The notes under the pieces were generated by a model. That model was not told the origin of the DNA. It did no database searches and was given only the letters and a program-made list of their open reading frames with translations. A program made the translations under genes and the position numbers. From positions 363,615 through 427,614 of the forward strand of contig NZ_JAGGKA010000001.1 in NCBI RefSeq assembly GCF_017873215.1: 64,000 nucleotides of DNA. The letters run 5' to 3'. This stretch comes from Clostridium tetanomorphum (GTDB taxonomy: Bacteria; Bacillota; Clostridia; Clostridiales; Clostridiaceae). Below are positions 52,890 to 62,165 of this stretch, one piece after another. Positions within the stretch are counted from its first letter, which is position 1; every line of letters starts with the position of its first letter.

Positions 52890-53217
52890 TTCTCGGGAGG
52901 AGCTGCCACCTTACCGTGACGGCTTGGCATAGCTGACATCCTAATTCTTCGCAATTGAAAAAATAATAAAAAGATTATGGGCATGATTTGCTACCGTTGT
53001 TGCATCAAAGAAATATATACTTGTTGACAATGGAAATAATTTAATAATGAAAAAAAGAACCTCTTTTGGTTAAATAGATTTTGATGAGGAATCTACAAAA
53101 GCCGGTTCTTTATATTTGACTATGAAATAACATTGGGAACTGAATATAGTAAAAATAAAACTCAAAATACTTATAGAGAAATACTTACCTTTGATTAAAA
53201 TGAAGAAGAATTTAGAG

Positions 53218-53387
53218 TTTTAACAAATATATTTGATATCACACCTGAAGATATACTTTTATTGTACCGAGTTAGATGGAAGATAGAACCATTCTTAAAA
53301 TGGATAAAACAAAACCTAAAGATTAAGAAATGTATAGGTTACAATGAGAATACCAAGAAGGTTCTTTACGCCTACTCAAGAGTATGA
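53218..53387 (+). pseudogene. IS4-family transposase C-terminal remnant
   Basis: The frame reads VLTNIFDITPEDILLLYRVR, WKIEPFLKWIKQNLKIKKCI and GYNENTKKVLYAYSRV before a stop. LYR-RW-IE-FKWIKQ is the conserved E region of IS4-type transposases. The N-terminal part is lost and the frame is shifted upstream. The surrounding gap 52675-54062 holds further scattered debris, an AAAGAACC/GGTTCTTT inverted repeat at 53051-53113, and the leader described next. Confidence 0.7.
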
Positions 53388-53739
53388 CTAAAGAAAAGTA
53401 GGGAACTTATTGCTCTTTACAAAAGAGATATGGACAGGAGGGGAAGACTGCTTTGGAAATAGAATGTCCTTCCTTTGCTAATGAAATTGATATAAAAATT
53501 GTTATTACTAATGTTATATTTTCAATTATCCTAGCATATTCTACTGATATTCAAAAGGCAATATGATGATGTAATAATGCTTTTAATGATTGATGCTATA
53601 GGCTTGTAGGAATTATGGGTGACAAATTGATTTTGCTACCCATCTGCCACTCAATACAGAAAATAATATTTGATAAAGTCTAGTAGTACAAGTTCTGTTT
53701 TGGTCTTTGGTTTCCTATTAGATATTATATATCAGTATT

Positions 53740-53768
53740 TTGTGCATTATAAAAGAATATGATATAAT
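53740..53768 (+). promoter_or_regulatory. Promoter of the radical SAM gene
   Basis: TTGTGC at 53740 and TATAAT at 53763 are 17 bp apart. The start codon is nearly 300 bp downstream, leaving a long structured leader. Confidence 0.6.
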
Positions 53769-53795
53769 AAAAAATAATATTTTAGTTAAACAAAC

Positions 53796-53821
53796 GCCTC
53801 ATGTGGAGACGGTGGTGAGGC
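53796..53821 (+). other. Leader hairpin 1
   Basis: GCCTCA and TGAGGC close a 14-base loop TGTGGAGACGGTGG, about 25 bases into the transcript from the promoter at 53740. Confidence 0.5.
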
Positions 53822-53870
53822 TTAAAAAGAAACTCGTATAGATAAAAGTTAGTAATATCAATGATTTAAA

Positions 53871-53980
53871 GCCCTTGGGTGTATGTACACACATTCGAGG
53901 GTTTTAGTGTGTGGGAACATATAAATAGAACAAAGTGTTCTGGGTAATATATGCCAAAAGGCAACACATGGAGTACGTTT
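53871..53980 (+). other. Leader element, copy 1 (hairpin plus conserved block)
   Basis: The interval starts with a terminator-like hairpin (CCCTTGGGTGTATG with ACACATTCGAGGG, then TTTT). A 70-base block from 53911 then matches 55251-55320 at 55 of 70 positions without gaps. In copy 1, AGAAC/GTTCT and TGCC/GGCA small hairpins are possible. It could be a regulatory RNA domain that controls the gene at 54063. Confidence 0.55.
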
Positions 53981-54062
53981 GCCTTTAGAATAATATGGGA
54001 AAAATCACAGCAAGAAGATTTGGATTGAATCTTTAGGAAGATTAATTAGAGGAGGATACATT

Positions 54063-55187
54063 ATGAAAATTTCAAAGAAAGATGCGTTGATATGGTTTGA
54101 ATTTTTTGCGATATTGCCAGAGGATGAGGAAGTTATGACAAAACAACAAGAAATCATTTACGCTACCTTTGCGCAAATTGAGGAAGCAATCGATTATAGA
54201 AATAATATATTAATGTCAGAAATTAGAGGTTTAAAAACTTTGGATAATAGAACTTTTTTCGTGGGAAATGAAAGCAAATTCTCAAAAGGATGTCGCTTTT
54301 GTCTGTTGGGAACCGGTTTGAGTGCAATTAGGAAAACGAATAAATGTAACATAGAGTGTAAGTTTTGTTATAATTATGGAGATCTAAAAAATATTCCTCC
54401 GATTGGCGAAGGTATGTGGGAAATTGGTGGCACAAAATTTTATGAGAAGGATATTGATTTACTTCTTTCCATACACAAAAAACCCACTGGCATTTCATAT
54501 GTTTATTTAGAGCCATTTATGGAAATTGAAAAATATTATTCGGTTATAAAGAAATTTAGTGATGCTAAAATTCATCAACATCTATATACAAATGGTATTT
54601 TAGCTAGGTCAGAGACATTGAAAGCATTAGGTGAAGCCGGTCTTGACGAGATACGTTTCAACCTGGGTGCTTCTAATTGTTCAGACAAAGTTATTGAAAA
54701 TATTGGAATAGCGAAAAAATATATTAAAAATGTAGGTATTGAAACTCCAATGACTCCTGAGTTTTTCGAAGCATTTTTTAAGAAAAAGCAAGAAATTTTA
54801 GAGACAAAACTTGATTTTATTAATTGTGCAGAATTACATTTAAATGAGAATAACATAGACAATTATTATGGGGAAAACATGTATATTTCCAGACATGGCT
54901 ATATATTTCCAATTTGGAGTAGGGAATTAACTCTGAAATTCATGAAAATAGCCGATGAAGAAAACTGGGATTTAGCAATTCATGATTGTTCAAATCATAC
55001 AAAATTTGCTAGAGATTTGAATTTAAGTAGCAAAGAAGGTAAATGGTTTGGAGCCAGTAATTATGCCTGTGAGTTTTCTAGGACTCCATATGAAGCATTT
55101 TTACCAATACTACGTGATGACAATTTCAAATTTTTAAGCGAAGAAGAATTGCCTGACGACTATAAACCAGGAGAGTTGATCTATTAG
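54063..55187 (+). CDS. Radical SAM protein
   Basis: ATG behind GAGGAGG. The 374-residue protein has the 4Fe-4S cysteine motif CNIECKFC (Cys95, 99, 102) preceded by another CRFC pair (Cys77, 80), then YVYLEPFMEIEKYYSV, HLYTNGILARSETLKALGEAGLDEIRFNLG (in parts: LYTNGILA and GLDEIRFNLG) and AELHLNENNIDNYYGE, typical barrel elements. The class makes radical reactions with S-adenosylmethionine. Substrate unknown; the peptide- or cofactor-modifying subgroups are possible. It has no partner gene beside it. Confidence 0.82.
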   Translation: MKISKKDALIWFEFFAILPEDEEVMTKQQEIIYATFAQIEEAIDYRNNILMSEIRGLKTLDNRTFFVGNESKFSKGCRFCLLGTGLSAIRKTNKCNIECKFCYNYGDLKNIPPIGEGMWEIGGTKFYEKDIDLLLSIHKKPTGISYVYLEPFMEIEKYYSVIKKFSDAKIHQHLYTNGILARSETLKALGEAGLDEIRFNLGASNCSDKVIENIGIAKKYIKNVGIETPMTPEFFEAFFKKKQEILETKLDFINCAELHLNENNIDNYYGENMYISRHGYIFPIWSRELTLKFMKIADEENWDLAIHDCSNHTKFARDLNLSSKEGKWFGASNYACEFSRTPYEAFLPILRDDNFKFLSEEELPDDYKPGELIY

Positions 55188-55220
55188 AGAGTCTTTAACT
55201 ATGCACTTTTGCAGAAAAGA

Positions 55221-55320
55221 ATGCATGTATATACTTGAGAGCTTTTATATGTGGGAACATATAAATGGTGAAAAGTATTCTGAGTAATATATCCTAAAAG
55301 GTAATACATCGAGTGCATGG
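55221..55320 (+). other. Leader element, copy 2
   Basis: Copy of the 53871-53980 element, located 34 bp after the radical SAM stop codon. The 70-base block at 55251 is 79% identical to copy 1. The preceding hairpin is weaker (CATGTATATACTTG only). No complete gene follows; an IS256 remnant comes next. Confidence 0.55.
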
Positions 55321-55480
55321 TAAAGCTTAAAAGTAAACACAGTTAGAAGCCTTGATGTGACTGGCGTTATAATATAGTATATGTTTCTTGATACAGGGTC
55401 AGGAGACAGGAAAATAAAAGAAAATATAATTAGGTAGAGCTCTTGAGTGTAGATGGTGCGCTTTAGGGCTTTTATCATTT

Positions 55481-55642
55481 GCTATGGAAAGCTATAATAG
55501 ACAATTAAGAAATGTTCCTAAAATTAGAAGTATTTTTCTATGTGATGATGCTTTGCTTAAAATGCTATATTTAGCAATGATCGATATAAGTAAAAAATGG
55601 ACTCAATCAATACGCGGATGGGCTCAGATACTAGCACAATAA
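55481..55642 (+). pseudogene. IS256-family transposase C-terminal remnant
   Basis: The frame reads AMESYNRQLRNVPKIRSIFL, CDDALLKMLYLAMIDISKKW and TQSIRGWAQILAQ before TAA. This is the conserved end of IS256/MULE transposases (NRQLR...D..LLKLLYLA). Only the last ~53 residues remain. The rest of the 55188-56019 gap has leader copy 2 and a 41-codon open stretch at 55743 that is not convincing. Confidence 0.8.
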
Positions 55643-56019
55643 ACATATTAATTTTAAAATTTTTATAGATATTTACACAAAATTCTTGAGAATCTTAATC
55701 AAAATACTTAATAAAATGAATTTCCTCTTTCTTTAAAGAAGCATGAAAATTCAAAAATATATTCTAAATGTGTGTAGTGAAAAATATTTAGAAAAAATCG
55801 ATGATATAGTTAAAGATATTGTAGAAAATAGGGATAAAAGTTTTAGAAACAAATTTGAAGGCTAGGGTAAGAATGATTTAAAAAAATACTTTTTTGTATT
55901 AGAATAATATGATATAATTATTCAATATAACAAAAAATACTATTTAATTACATATATTGTTAGATTTGAATTTATAGGTCTTTTAAGGAAGGCAATATTT
56001 TAGAGAAAGGAGGTATAAA

Positions 56020-56641
56020 ATGGAAAGATATAAACAAAAATTAAAAGAAATAGTTGAAATATTGTTAAATAAGGAAGATAACTATGGAGAAATAAAAAGA
56101 GCTCAGCAAAAATTTTTGAATGAACAAATACATATTTTATATGCTGGGACAGGCCCTTTTGCTGCATTAATGATTCCTTTGACCACTGTTTTTACAAGTC
56201 TGGGAGTAAAGTTTACTTGAAATAAATCCCAATAGTATAGAGAATTTAAAGCAGGTAATTAAGGTATTTGAAGCAGAGGAATATGTAGAGGATATTATTC
56301 AATGTGATGCTACAAAATATAAAGCCAAAAAAGGAAGACCTATTCATATGGTGGTTACAGAAACAATGAAAAATGCACTTAAAAATGAGCCGAAGGTTTC
56401 AATCAGCCTTAATTTAGTACCTCAAATGGAGAAGGATGGAATTTTAATTCCTCAAAATAGATCTGTTGAGGCGGTTTTATTAGTTCCAAAAAGAGATACT
56501 GAGAGAATGATGGGGGTAAAAGGTGCTGGAAAAGATTTTTATTATCCATTAAAAACGGTATTTCAATTAAATAAAGAAAGTTCAGATTATTATAAAAAGT
56601 ATAAAGAGTGTTGTTTTTCGGAGAAGGAAATTGAACTGTAA
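56020..56641 (+). pseudogene. SAM-dependent methyltransferase with frameshift
   Basis: ATG behind GAAAGGAGG. Residues 1-66 hold QKFLNEQIHILYAGTGPFAA (motif I, YAGTGPF). At TGA 56218 the frame stops, while the +1 frame continues directly from 56219 as EINPNSIENLKQVIKVFEAE, then DIIQCDATKYKAKKGRPIHM, VVTETMKNALKNEPKVSISL, and ends at 56641. So a few bases are lost near 56217. The family resembles PRMT-like methyltransferases of secondary-metabolite loci. As read, the protein would be inactive. Confidence 0.75.
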
Positions 56642-56830
56642 TGAATGTTCTTTAACTATGCCATATAAAATAATGGATATAGATTGGAAAAAGAATGATA
56701 TAAAGAAGCTAAGTTTCCAGTATGTAATAAATGAAAAGTCAGGTTTTGTGTGTAAGAAATATTAATTTTAAATAAGGCTTTAGTAGCGTTAAATGTAGCA
56801 TCGAAGATGAGGCTTTAAAGGAGATAAAAA

Positions 56831-57337
56831 ATGGAAGGATGTATAAAAGAAAATCAAAACTCAATTTTTAATATTTCATTAGGGTCAGTAGATAAAGTGA
56901 ATGAAAGTGTTCTATTGAAAATATTTAAAGAATGTCATCCAGAGTTAGAATGGATCAGCAACATACCGGAGGAACAAAAGGAAGCGGTTATAGCACAGCA
57001 ATTTGCAATAGAAAAGCAGCAATTGATGATGATTTATCCAGAAGCAGAATTAAATATAATATTTTCTGATGGAAAGGCAATAGGTCGTATTTATATATAT
57101 TATGGAAAAAATACAGATCGAATTTTGGAAATTGGGCTGTTAAAAGAATATAGAAGACAAGGTATTGGACAAAGCGTTATTAGAGAAGTAATAGAAAAAG
57201 CTGTAGATAGAGAAAAAACAGTGTCACTGCAGGTTACTTGGTTCAATAGAGATGCCTGTAGGTTGTATCAAAAACTTGGATTTCAAATAGTTGAAAATAA
57301 AGGTGTTGTTTGTGAAATGAGATATGTTAAACCTTAG
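56831..57337 (+). CDS. GNAT family N-acetyltransferase
   Basis: ATG behind AAAGGAG. The 168-residue protein has the acetyl-CoA-binding motif A (GRIYIYYG, LEIGLLKEYRRQGIGQSVIR; R/Q-x2-G-x-G/A as RRQGIG) and the end motif FNRDACRLYQKLGFQIVENK. The N-terminal ~45 residues are less typical. It lies 139 bp before a tail-collar gene; GNAT and collar genes are neighbours in other genomes, suggesting a modification role for the surface-type proteins. Confidence 0.85.
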   Translation: MEGCIKENQNSIFNISLGSVDKVNESVLLKIFKECHPELEWISNIPEEQKEAVIAQQFAIEKQQLMMIYPEAELNIIFSDGKAIGRIYIYYGKNTDRILEIGLLKEYRRQGIGQSVIREVIEKAVDREKTVSLQVTWFNRDACRLYQKLGFQIVENKGVVCEMRYVKP

Positions 57338-57475
57338 TAATTAATTTGCAGAGAGTGCAGCAGTAATGTTTGGTATATTGCTATAAATAATAAAAAGTAA
57401 TATCAAAAATATATAATCTAGTGTAGAAATACTACACTGTTGATTATAAATAATAAAAAGTAGGAGGAATTTAAA

Positions 57476-58162
57476 ATGGAAGCTTTTTTAGGAACAATTT
57501 TAGCATGGCCTATGAGTTGGGCACCAGCTGGCTGGGCTATATGTGATGGGAGACAGATACCAATTCAACAAAATCAAGCCTTATTTTCTTTACTTGGATA
57601 TACTTATGGAGGAACCCTAAATGTAAGTTTTGCTTTGCCTGATTTGCGTGGACGTTTTCCTTTAGGAATGTCAATTGGAGTTAGTGGAATATTTAACCAT
57701 CCATTAGGAGCTACAGGTGGAGCAGAAAATATAACCCTTCAACCTGCTCAAGTACCTTTGCTACAACATAAGCATAATATTAAAAGTACTGTAAGTAGTG
57801 ATGGTGATGAAAGCACTGTGCCTGTAAGTGTGGATGTTAAAATTCCAGTTAATACAGATACTTATGATGTAGCAAAAGCTACCAATACACCTGGTGCCAC
57901 TTGTACTCTTGGACAAGGTAAAGCAGGTTCTTTTGCTACAAATATTTATACAACAAGTAACCCAACATCAGGAGCAAATTTGAAACCTTTTACAGCACAA
58001 GGGAATATTACTGTTCCAACACCGGCAATAACAGTTACTTCAGAGTGTGATTTTACTCCTGCTACACCACAACCTGCAGCAGCATCAGTTAATATCATGC
58101 CACCTTATCAAACGGTGAACTATATAATAGCACTTACAGGAATATATCCTGTAAGAGATTAA
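57476..58162 (+). CDS. Tail-collar domain protein (microcystin-dependent-protein type)
   Basis: ATG behind TAGGAGG. The 228-residue protein has the phage tail-collar domain: GTILAWPMSWAPAGWAICDG, PIQQNQALFSLLGYTYGG, FALPDLRGRFPLGMS and the QAPLLQHKHNI-like VPLLQHKHNI turn. The C-terminus NIMPPYQTVNYIIALTGIYP is the hallmark of the Mdp family. There are no other phage structural genes here, so this is a host or mobile-element copy of the fibre domain. Confidence 0.9.
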   Translation: MEAFLGTILAWPMSWAPAGWAICDGRQIPIQQNQALFSLLGYTYGGTLNVSFALPDLRGRFPLGMSIGVSGIFNHPLGATGGAENITLQPAQVPLLQHKHNIKSTVSSDGDESTVPVSVDVKIPVNTDTYDVAKATNTPGATCTLGQGKAGSFATNIYTTSNPTSGANLKPFTAQGNITVPTPAITVTSECDFTPATPQPAAASVNIMPPYQTVNYIIALTGIYPVRD

Positions 58163-58181
58163 AATTAAGTGGTGATAAAAG

Positions 58182-58481
58182 ATGCTAGATAATTTTGTTA
58201 TAGATACCTTTCAAATTGGTGACCTGTTTAAGGTGTTTTATGGAGAAGGTCAGTATGTAGAAATTACTCTTGCAAAGGCAACTCGTGGAAAATATAGAAA
58301 TCCAGCTTTAAAGAGAGAGCCATTTTTGTGGGTTTTTAAAAGCAGTAAAGAAATATGGATAGAGTCTGGAACTTATAAGATGCAGCAGGAGAAGGTTGGG
58401 AATTTCGGAATGTTTATTACACCTACTCAGCCATTAAATGAAGAAGGTAAATTTAATTATTATGAGGCTGTTTTTTCATAA
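58182..58481 (+). CDS. DUF6916-like small protein
   Basis: ATG after AAGTGGTGATAAAAG. The 99-residue protein (DNFVIDTFQIGDLFKVFYGE, EIWIESGTYKMQQEKVGNFG, FITPTQPLNEEGKFNYYEAV) matches the small beta-rich family encoded with Mdp tail-collar proteins. It has a TPTQPLNEEGKFNYYEAVFS ending with FNYYEAVF conserved. Probably works with the collar protein 20 bp upstream. Function unknown. Confidence 0.65.
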   Translation: MLDNFVIDTFQIGDLFKVFYGEGQYVEITLAKATRGKYRNPALKREPFLWVFKSSKEIWIESGTYKMQQEKVGNFGMFITPTQPLNEEGKFNYYEAVFS

Positions 58482-58639
58482 CTAGAAATGATATAAATGT
58501 ACCTTCTCCTTTAAAGGTTTTATTAATGTTTGTATTATGCAGGAAAATTAAAAAGAATTGCCGGAATTTAAGTTTAAACATATATAGTGATTTAAAGTAA
58601 GATAAATAGTTAAGATTTATAAAAAATAAATGGAGAGGG

Positions 58640-61600
58640 ATGAGGTGTGAATTTATTGAAAAAAAGTCAAATAACATAATATTATTAACTGTTAAAAGAA
58701 ATTTAGTTTTCATATTAGCATTTATGGTAGCTATAGTAAATATGCCAATCTTGACGGTAAAGGCACTAGGCGCAATTTTCGATTATGAAGCAAATGTGTC
58801 AGGATTTGAAACACACACTGTAACTCAAACTGTAAATGGAGAAACTCTAATGGCAGTTTCTACTAGTTATAATCTCATGAGCAATAACTATCTTAGCGGT
58901 GGTATGGCAAATGTAGGAAATGAATCTTTAGCTATAGATTATGGAACAGATACAGAAGCTTCTGTAACATTTTCGTTAGCTGATGGAAAAGCTTTTGATT
59001 TAGTTTCCATCAACTTTGGTGATTATTCAGATACCAATGAAAACATTAGAATTACTTCTTCAAAAGGTTCAATAACTACAGGAGCAATTTCCGGTTATAG
59101 TAATACCTTTGATATCTCAGCTCAATCTAACGCATCATTTTTTATAGGTATAACTAGCTTTACACTTACAGCTGTAGATGGAGCTATGAATGCGATGGCA
59201 TTTGATAATATTACCTTGAATAATATTATGCCTATGCTATCACAAGTAACGAATGTAGCACTTTCTTCAACAGGCGTAGCTAGCTGGAATGATGTAAACA
59301 ATGAAACTGGTTATGAAGTACAGTTATATAAAGATGGAAATCCTCAAGGAACAGCAGTACAAAAAGCAGCAAGCGTACTAAATCATGATTTTATTGCAGA
59401 TATGAGAGCTGCAGGACCAGGAGTTTATACTGTTAAAGTAACTGCAAAAGGAGATGGGACAAATTACTCTGATGGACCTCAGTCTTTAGCTTCAGGAAGC
59501 CAAACTATAGCAAAGCTTACAACAGTAAATGCAGGGCTTAATTGGAGTGGAGATATTGCTCACTGGAACATATTACCTAATGCAGTAAGCTATGATGTGC
59601 AGCTTTATAAGGATGGAAATCCAATAAATGCACCAGTAAACATATTGGCAGCTAATGCAGCTTCTGGTGCAGATTTTGCTTCAGCTATTGCGGTAGAAGG
59701 CGGCGGAACCTATACTTATAAGGTTACGGCAAAGGCAGATCCAAGTTCTCTGTTTTTAGATGCAGATCAATCATCTGCTTCAAATAATAACATTAAAACA
59801 ATTCAATTGCTACAGGTAACAAATGTAGTATTTTCTTCAATAGGAGTAGCAACCTGGGATAATGTAGCTAATGAATCTGGTTATGAGGTGAAGTTATATA
59901 AAAATGGAAGTTTTTCAGGTATGACTGGGACTCCAGGGGTAGATACTACTAATTATAATTTGCTTAGCTTTATGAGAGCTATGGGTGTAGGAGAATATAC
60001 TGTAACAGTTAAAGCAAAAGGTAATGGAAGCACTTATTCTGATGGACCTCAATCTGCAGTTTCAAACAGTCAATCTATAGTAAAACTTGCAACTGTAACA
60101 GATGGACTTATCTGGAGTGGAAATACAGCACATTGGACAACAGTAGCTAATGCTGCAAGTTATGATGTACAGCTTTATAAGGATGGAAATCCATTAAGTG
60201 CATCAGTAAATGTGTTAGCAGGTGATGCGGTTTCTGGAGCAGACTTCTCATCAGCTATTGCATTAGGGGGCGGCGGTAACTATACTTACAAGGTTATAGC
60301 AAAAGGAGATGGAGTACTGTTATTAGACGCAGATCAATCAGCCTCTTCTAATGGAAACTCAATTGCTACTCCATTATCACAAGTAACAGGTGTAGCACTT
60401 TCTTCAACAGGCGTAGCTAGCTGGAATGATGTAAACAATGAAACTGGTTATGAAGTACAGTTATATAAAGATGGAAATCCTCAAGGAACAGCAGTACAAA
60501 AAGCAGCAAGCGTACTAAATCATGATTTTATTGCAGATATGAGAGCTGCAGGATCAGGAGTTTATACTGTTAAAGTAACTGCAAAGGGAGATGGGACAAA
60601 TTACTCTGATGGACCTCAATCTGAAATTTCAAACAGCCAAACTATAGTAAAGCTTTTAGCAGTAACAGATGGACTTAATTGGAATGAAGATGTAGCTTAC
60701 TGGACAGCAGTAGCAAATGCAGTAAGTTATGATGTGCAGCTTTATAAAGATGGAAATCAATTAAATATCCCAGTAAATGTATTAGCAGCAAATGTAGCTT
60801 CCGGTGTAGATTTTTCTCCAAATATTGCAGCAGGAGGAAGCGGAATTTACACTTACAAGGTTACAGCAAAAGGAAATGGAGTTTTGATGTTAGATGCAAT
60901 TCAATCTATAGTATCTAACGAAAATATTAAAACATCATCAAATGATTCAGCTCTAAGCGGTTTGAGCATAAGTAGCGGAGCTTTTAATGAAAGCTTTGCA
61001 CCAGAAATTACATCTTATACTGCAACTGTAGCAAATGGAGTGACTAGCATAACAGTAACACCTATAGTGAATGAAAGCCATGCAATGGTAAAAGTAGCAG
61101 GAAAGGCAGTAGTTAATGGACATCCATCAGATGATATACCACTAAACGTAGGAATAAATCCAATATCAGTGGTAGTAATAGCAAAAGACGGAACAACAAA
61201 AACTTATGTAATAACTGTGACAAGATTAGCAATGCCATCAACACCAATTAGTAATTTAAAGGCAACAGCTGGAGATGGAAAAGTAACCTTAAATTTTGAT
61301 GCACCAACAGGAGCCACTAATGTAGTAATGGAACAATCAATAGATGGAGTAAATTATACAGCAGCAAAAACAAGCGTAATAACTGTAGCAACAACAAGTG
61401 CAGAGGTAATGAACTTAAAAAATGGTCAGAAATATAGTTTTAGACTATTGGTAACAGGAGGCTTACGTGCAGGAATGTCAAATGTAGCAACAGCAACACC
61501 AATAGCTGCAAATTCAGGAAAATCATCAAATGGTGGTTCAAATACGGCAGATAAAGTAAATGATATAATTAGAGATATTGTAAAAATAGAAGTAAACGGA

Positions 61601-62143
61601 AAAATCACAAATACTAATGAAATAAATCAAGAAAAAATAGTGGAAGAGGTTAAAAGCATCATAAAACAATCTTTAGAAGATATAGAAGTAAAGGCACTAG
61701 AAAAAGATTTGAATTCATCAGAAGGAGCAGTACAGATTAAAGTAAATAGAATGTTGACGGATATTGAAACAGAAATCAATAATATTGTAAACAAAAACCT
61801 AGGAAATGAAGTTGTTTCTAAAAATAGTATATTAAAATATGAAGTCAAAATGAGTGTTATTGAAGAAGCAACAAATAAGAAGGTATATGAGAAATTAGGT
61901 CTAAAGGTAGCGGAAGAAGAGATAAAAGTTGAAGATCTTAAAGATTTTACATCATACATTGTAAAATTTGACATTGTTGTTGATGGAAAGGTTGTAGGAA
62001 CAAGGGAAACAAAAATTACAACTTTAGATAGAACTCCGCCCGTAGTACACGATTTAGAAATTAATAATGGTATATTAAAAGTAAATGCAACAGACAATTT
62101 CAAGCTAAATGATAAACCATACATGTTAATAGTATCAGAATAA
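58640..62143 (+). CDS. Large secreted repeat protein with FN3-like and cadherin-like modules
   Basis: A 1167-residue protein. Start ATG 58640 is so close to GGAGAGGG that a later start near 58655 is possible. A signal-like helix (NLVFILAFMVAIVNMPILTV) is followed by a lectin-like beta domain to ~195, then about six ~95-residue modules with VxLSSTGVASWNDVNNETGY and DGPQS patterns (195-770), a cadherin-like domain (LSGLSISSGAFNESFAPEIT, 775-865), one fibronectin type III module (870-965) and a charged C-terminus. No LPXTG anchor. It should be exported and may bind carbohydrate or cell surfaces. Confidence 0.78.
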   Translation: MRCEFIEKKSNNIILLTVKRNLVFILAFMVAIVNMPILTVKALGAIFDYEANVSGFETHTVTQTVNGETLMAVSTSYNLMSNNYLSGGMANVGNESLAIDYGTDTEASVTFSLADGKAFDLVSINFGDYSDTNENIRITSSKGSITTGAISGYSNTFDISAQSNASFFIGITSFTLTAVDGAMNAMAFDNITLNNIMPMLSQVTNVALSSTGVASWNDVNNETGYEVQLYKDGNPQGTAVQKAASVLNHDFIADMRAAGPGVYTVKVTAKGDGTNYSDGPQSLASGSQTIAKLTTVNAGLNWSGDIAHWNILPNAVSYDVQLYKDGNPINAPVNILAANAASGADFASAIAVEGGGTYTYKVTAKADPSSLFLDADQSSASNNNIKTIQLLQVTNVVFSSIGVATWDNVANESGYEVKLYKNGSFSGMTGTPGVDTTNYNLLSFMRAMGVGEYTVTVKAKGNGSTYSDGPQSAVSNSQSIVKLATVTDGLIWSGNTAHWTTVANAASYDVQLYKDGNPLSASVNVLAGDAVSGADFSSAIALGGGGNYTYKVIAKGDGVLLLDADQSASSNGNSIATPLSQVTGVALSSTGVASWNDVNNETGYEVQLYKDGNPQGTAVQKAASVLNHDFIADMRAAGSGVYTVKVTAKGDGTNYSDGPQSEISNSQTIVKLLAVTDGLNWNEDVAYWTAVANAVSYDVQLYKDGNQLNIPVNVLAANVASGVDFSPNIAAGGSGIYTYKVTAKGNGVLMLDAIQSIVSNENIKTSSNDSALSGLSISSGAFNESFAPEITSYTATVANGVTSITVTPIVNESHAMVKVAGKAVVNGHPSDDIPLNVGINPISVVVIAKDGTTKTYVITVTRLAMPSTPISNLKATAGDGKVTLNFDAPTGATNVVMEQSIDGVNYTAAKTSVITVATTSAEVMNLKNGQKYSFRLLVTGGLRAGMSNVATATPIAANSGKSSNGGSNTADKVNDIIRDIVKIEVNGKITNTNEINQEKIVEEVKSIIKQSLEDIEVKALEKDLNSSEGAVQIKVNRMLTDIETEINNIVNKNLGNEVVSKNSILKYEVKMSVIEEATNKKVYEKLGLKVAEEEIKVEDLKDFTSYIVKFDIVVDGKVVGTRETKITTLDRTPPVVHDLEINNGILKVNATDNFKLNDKPYMLIVSE
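59238..59481 (+). repeat. 244-bp near-identical intragenic repeat, unit 1
   Basis: This matches 60375-60618 with only about five differences by eye, against much lower similarity between the other modules of the same gene. Confidence 0.8.
60375..60618 (+). repeat. 244-bp near-identical intragenic repeat, unit 2
   Basis: Second copy of the 59238-59481 segment, same orientation and length, 1137 bp further along (a multiple of three, 379 codons). Confidence 0.8.
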
Positions 62144-62165
62144 TAAAAATGGGAGGAGAACAATT

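Noticed and set aside
52784..52984. A 66-codon minus-strand open frame starting MPIIFLLFF
   Set aside because: It crosses a strong terminator hairpin and lacks a ribosome site. It may be transposon debris, but I cannot support a gene.
55743..55865. A 41-codon open frame in IS debris
   Set aside because: It has no convincing ribosome site and no recognisable family; the length is expected by chance in AT-rich DNA.
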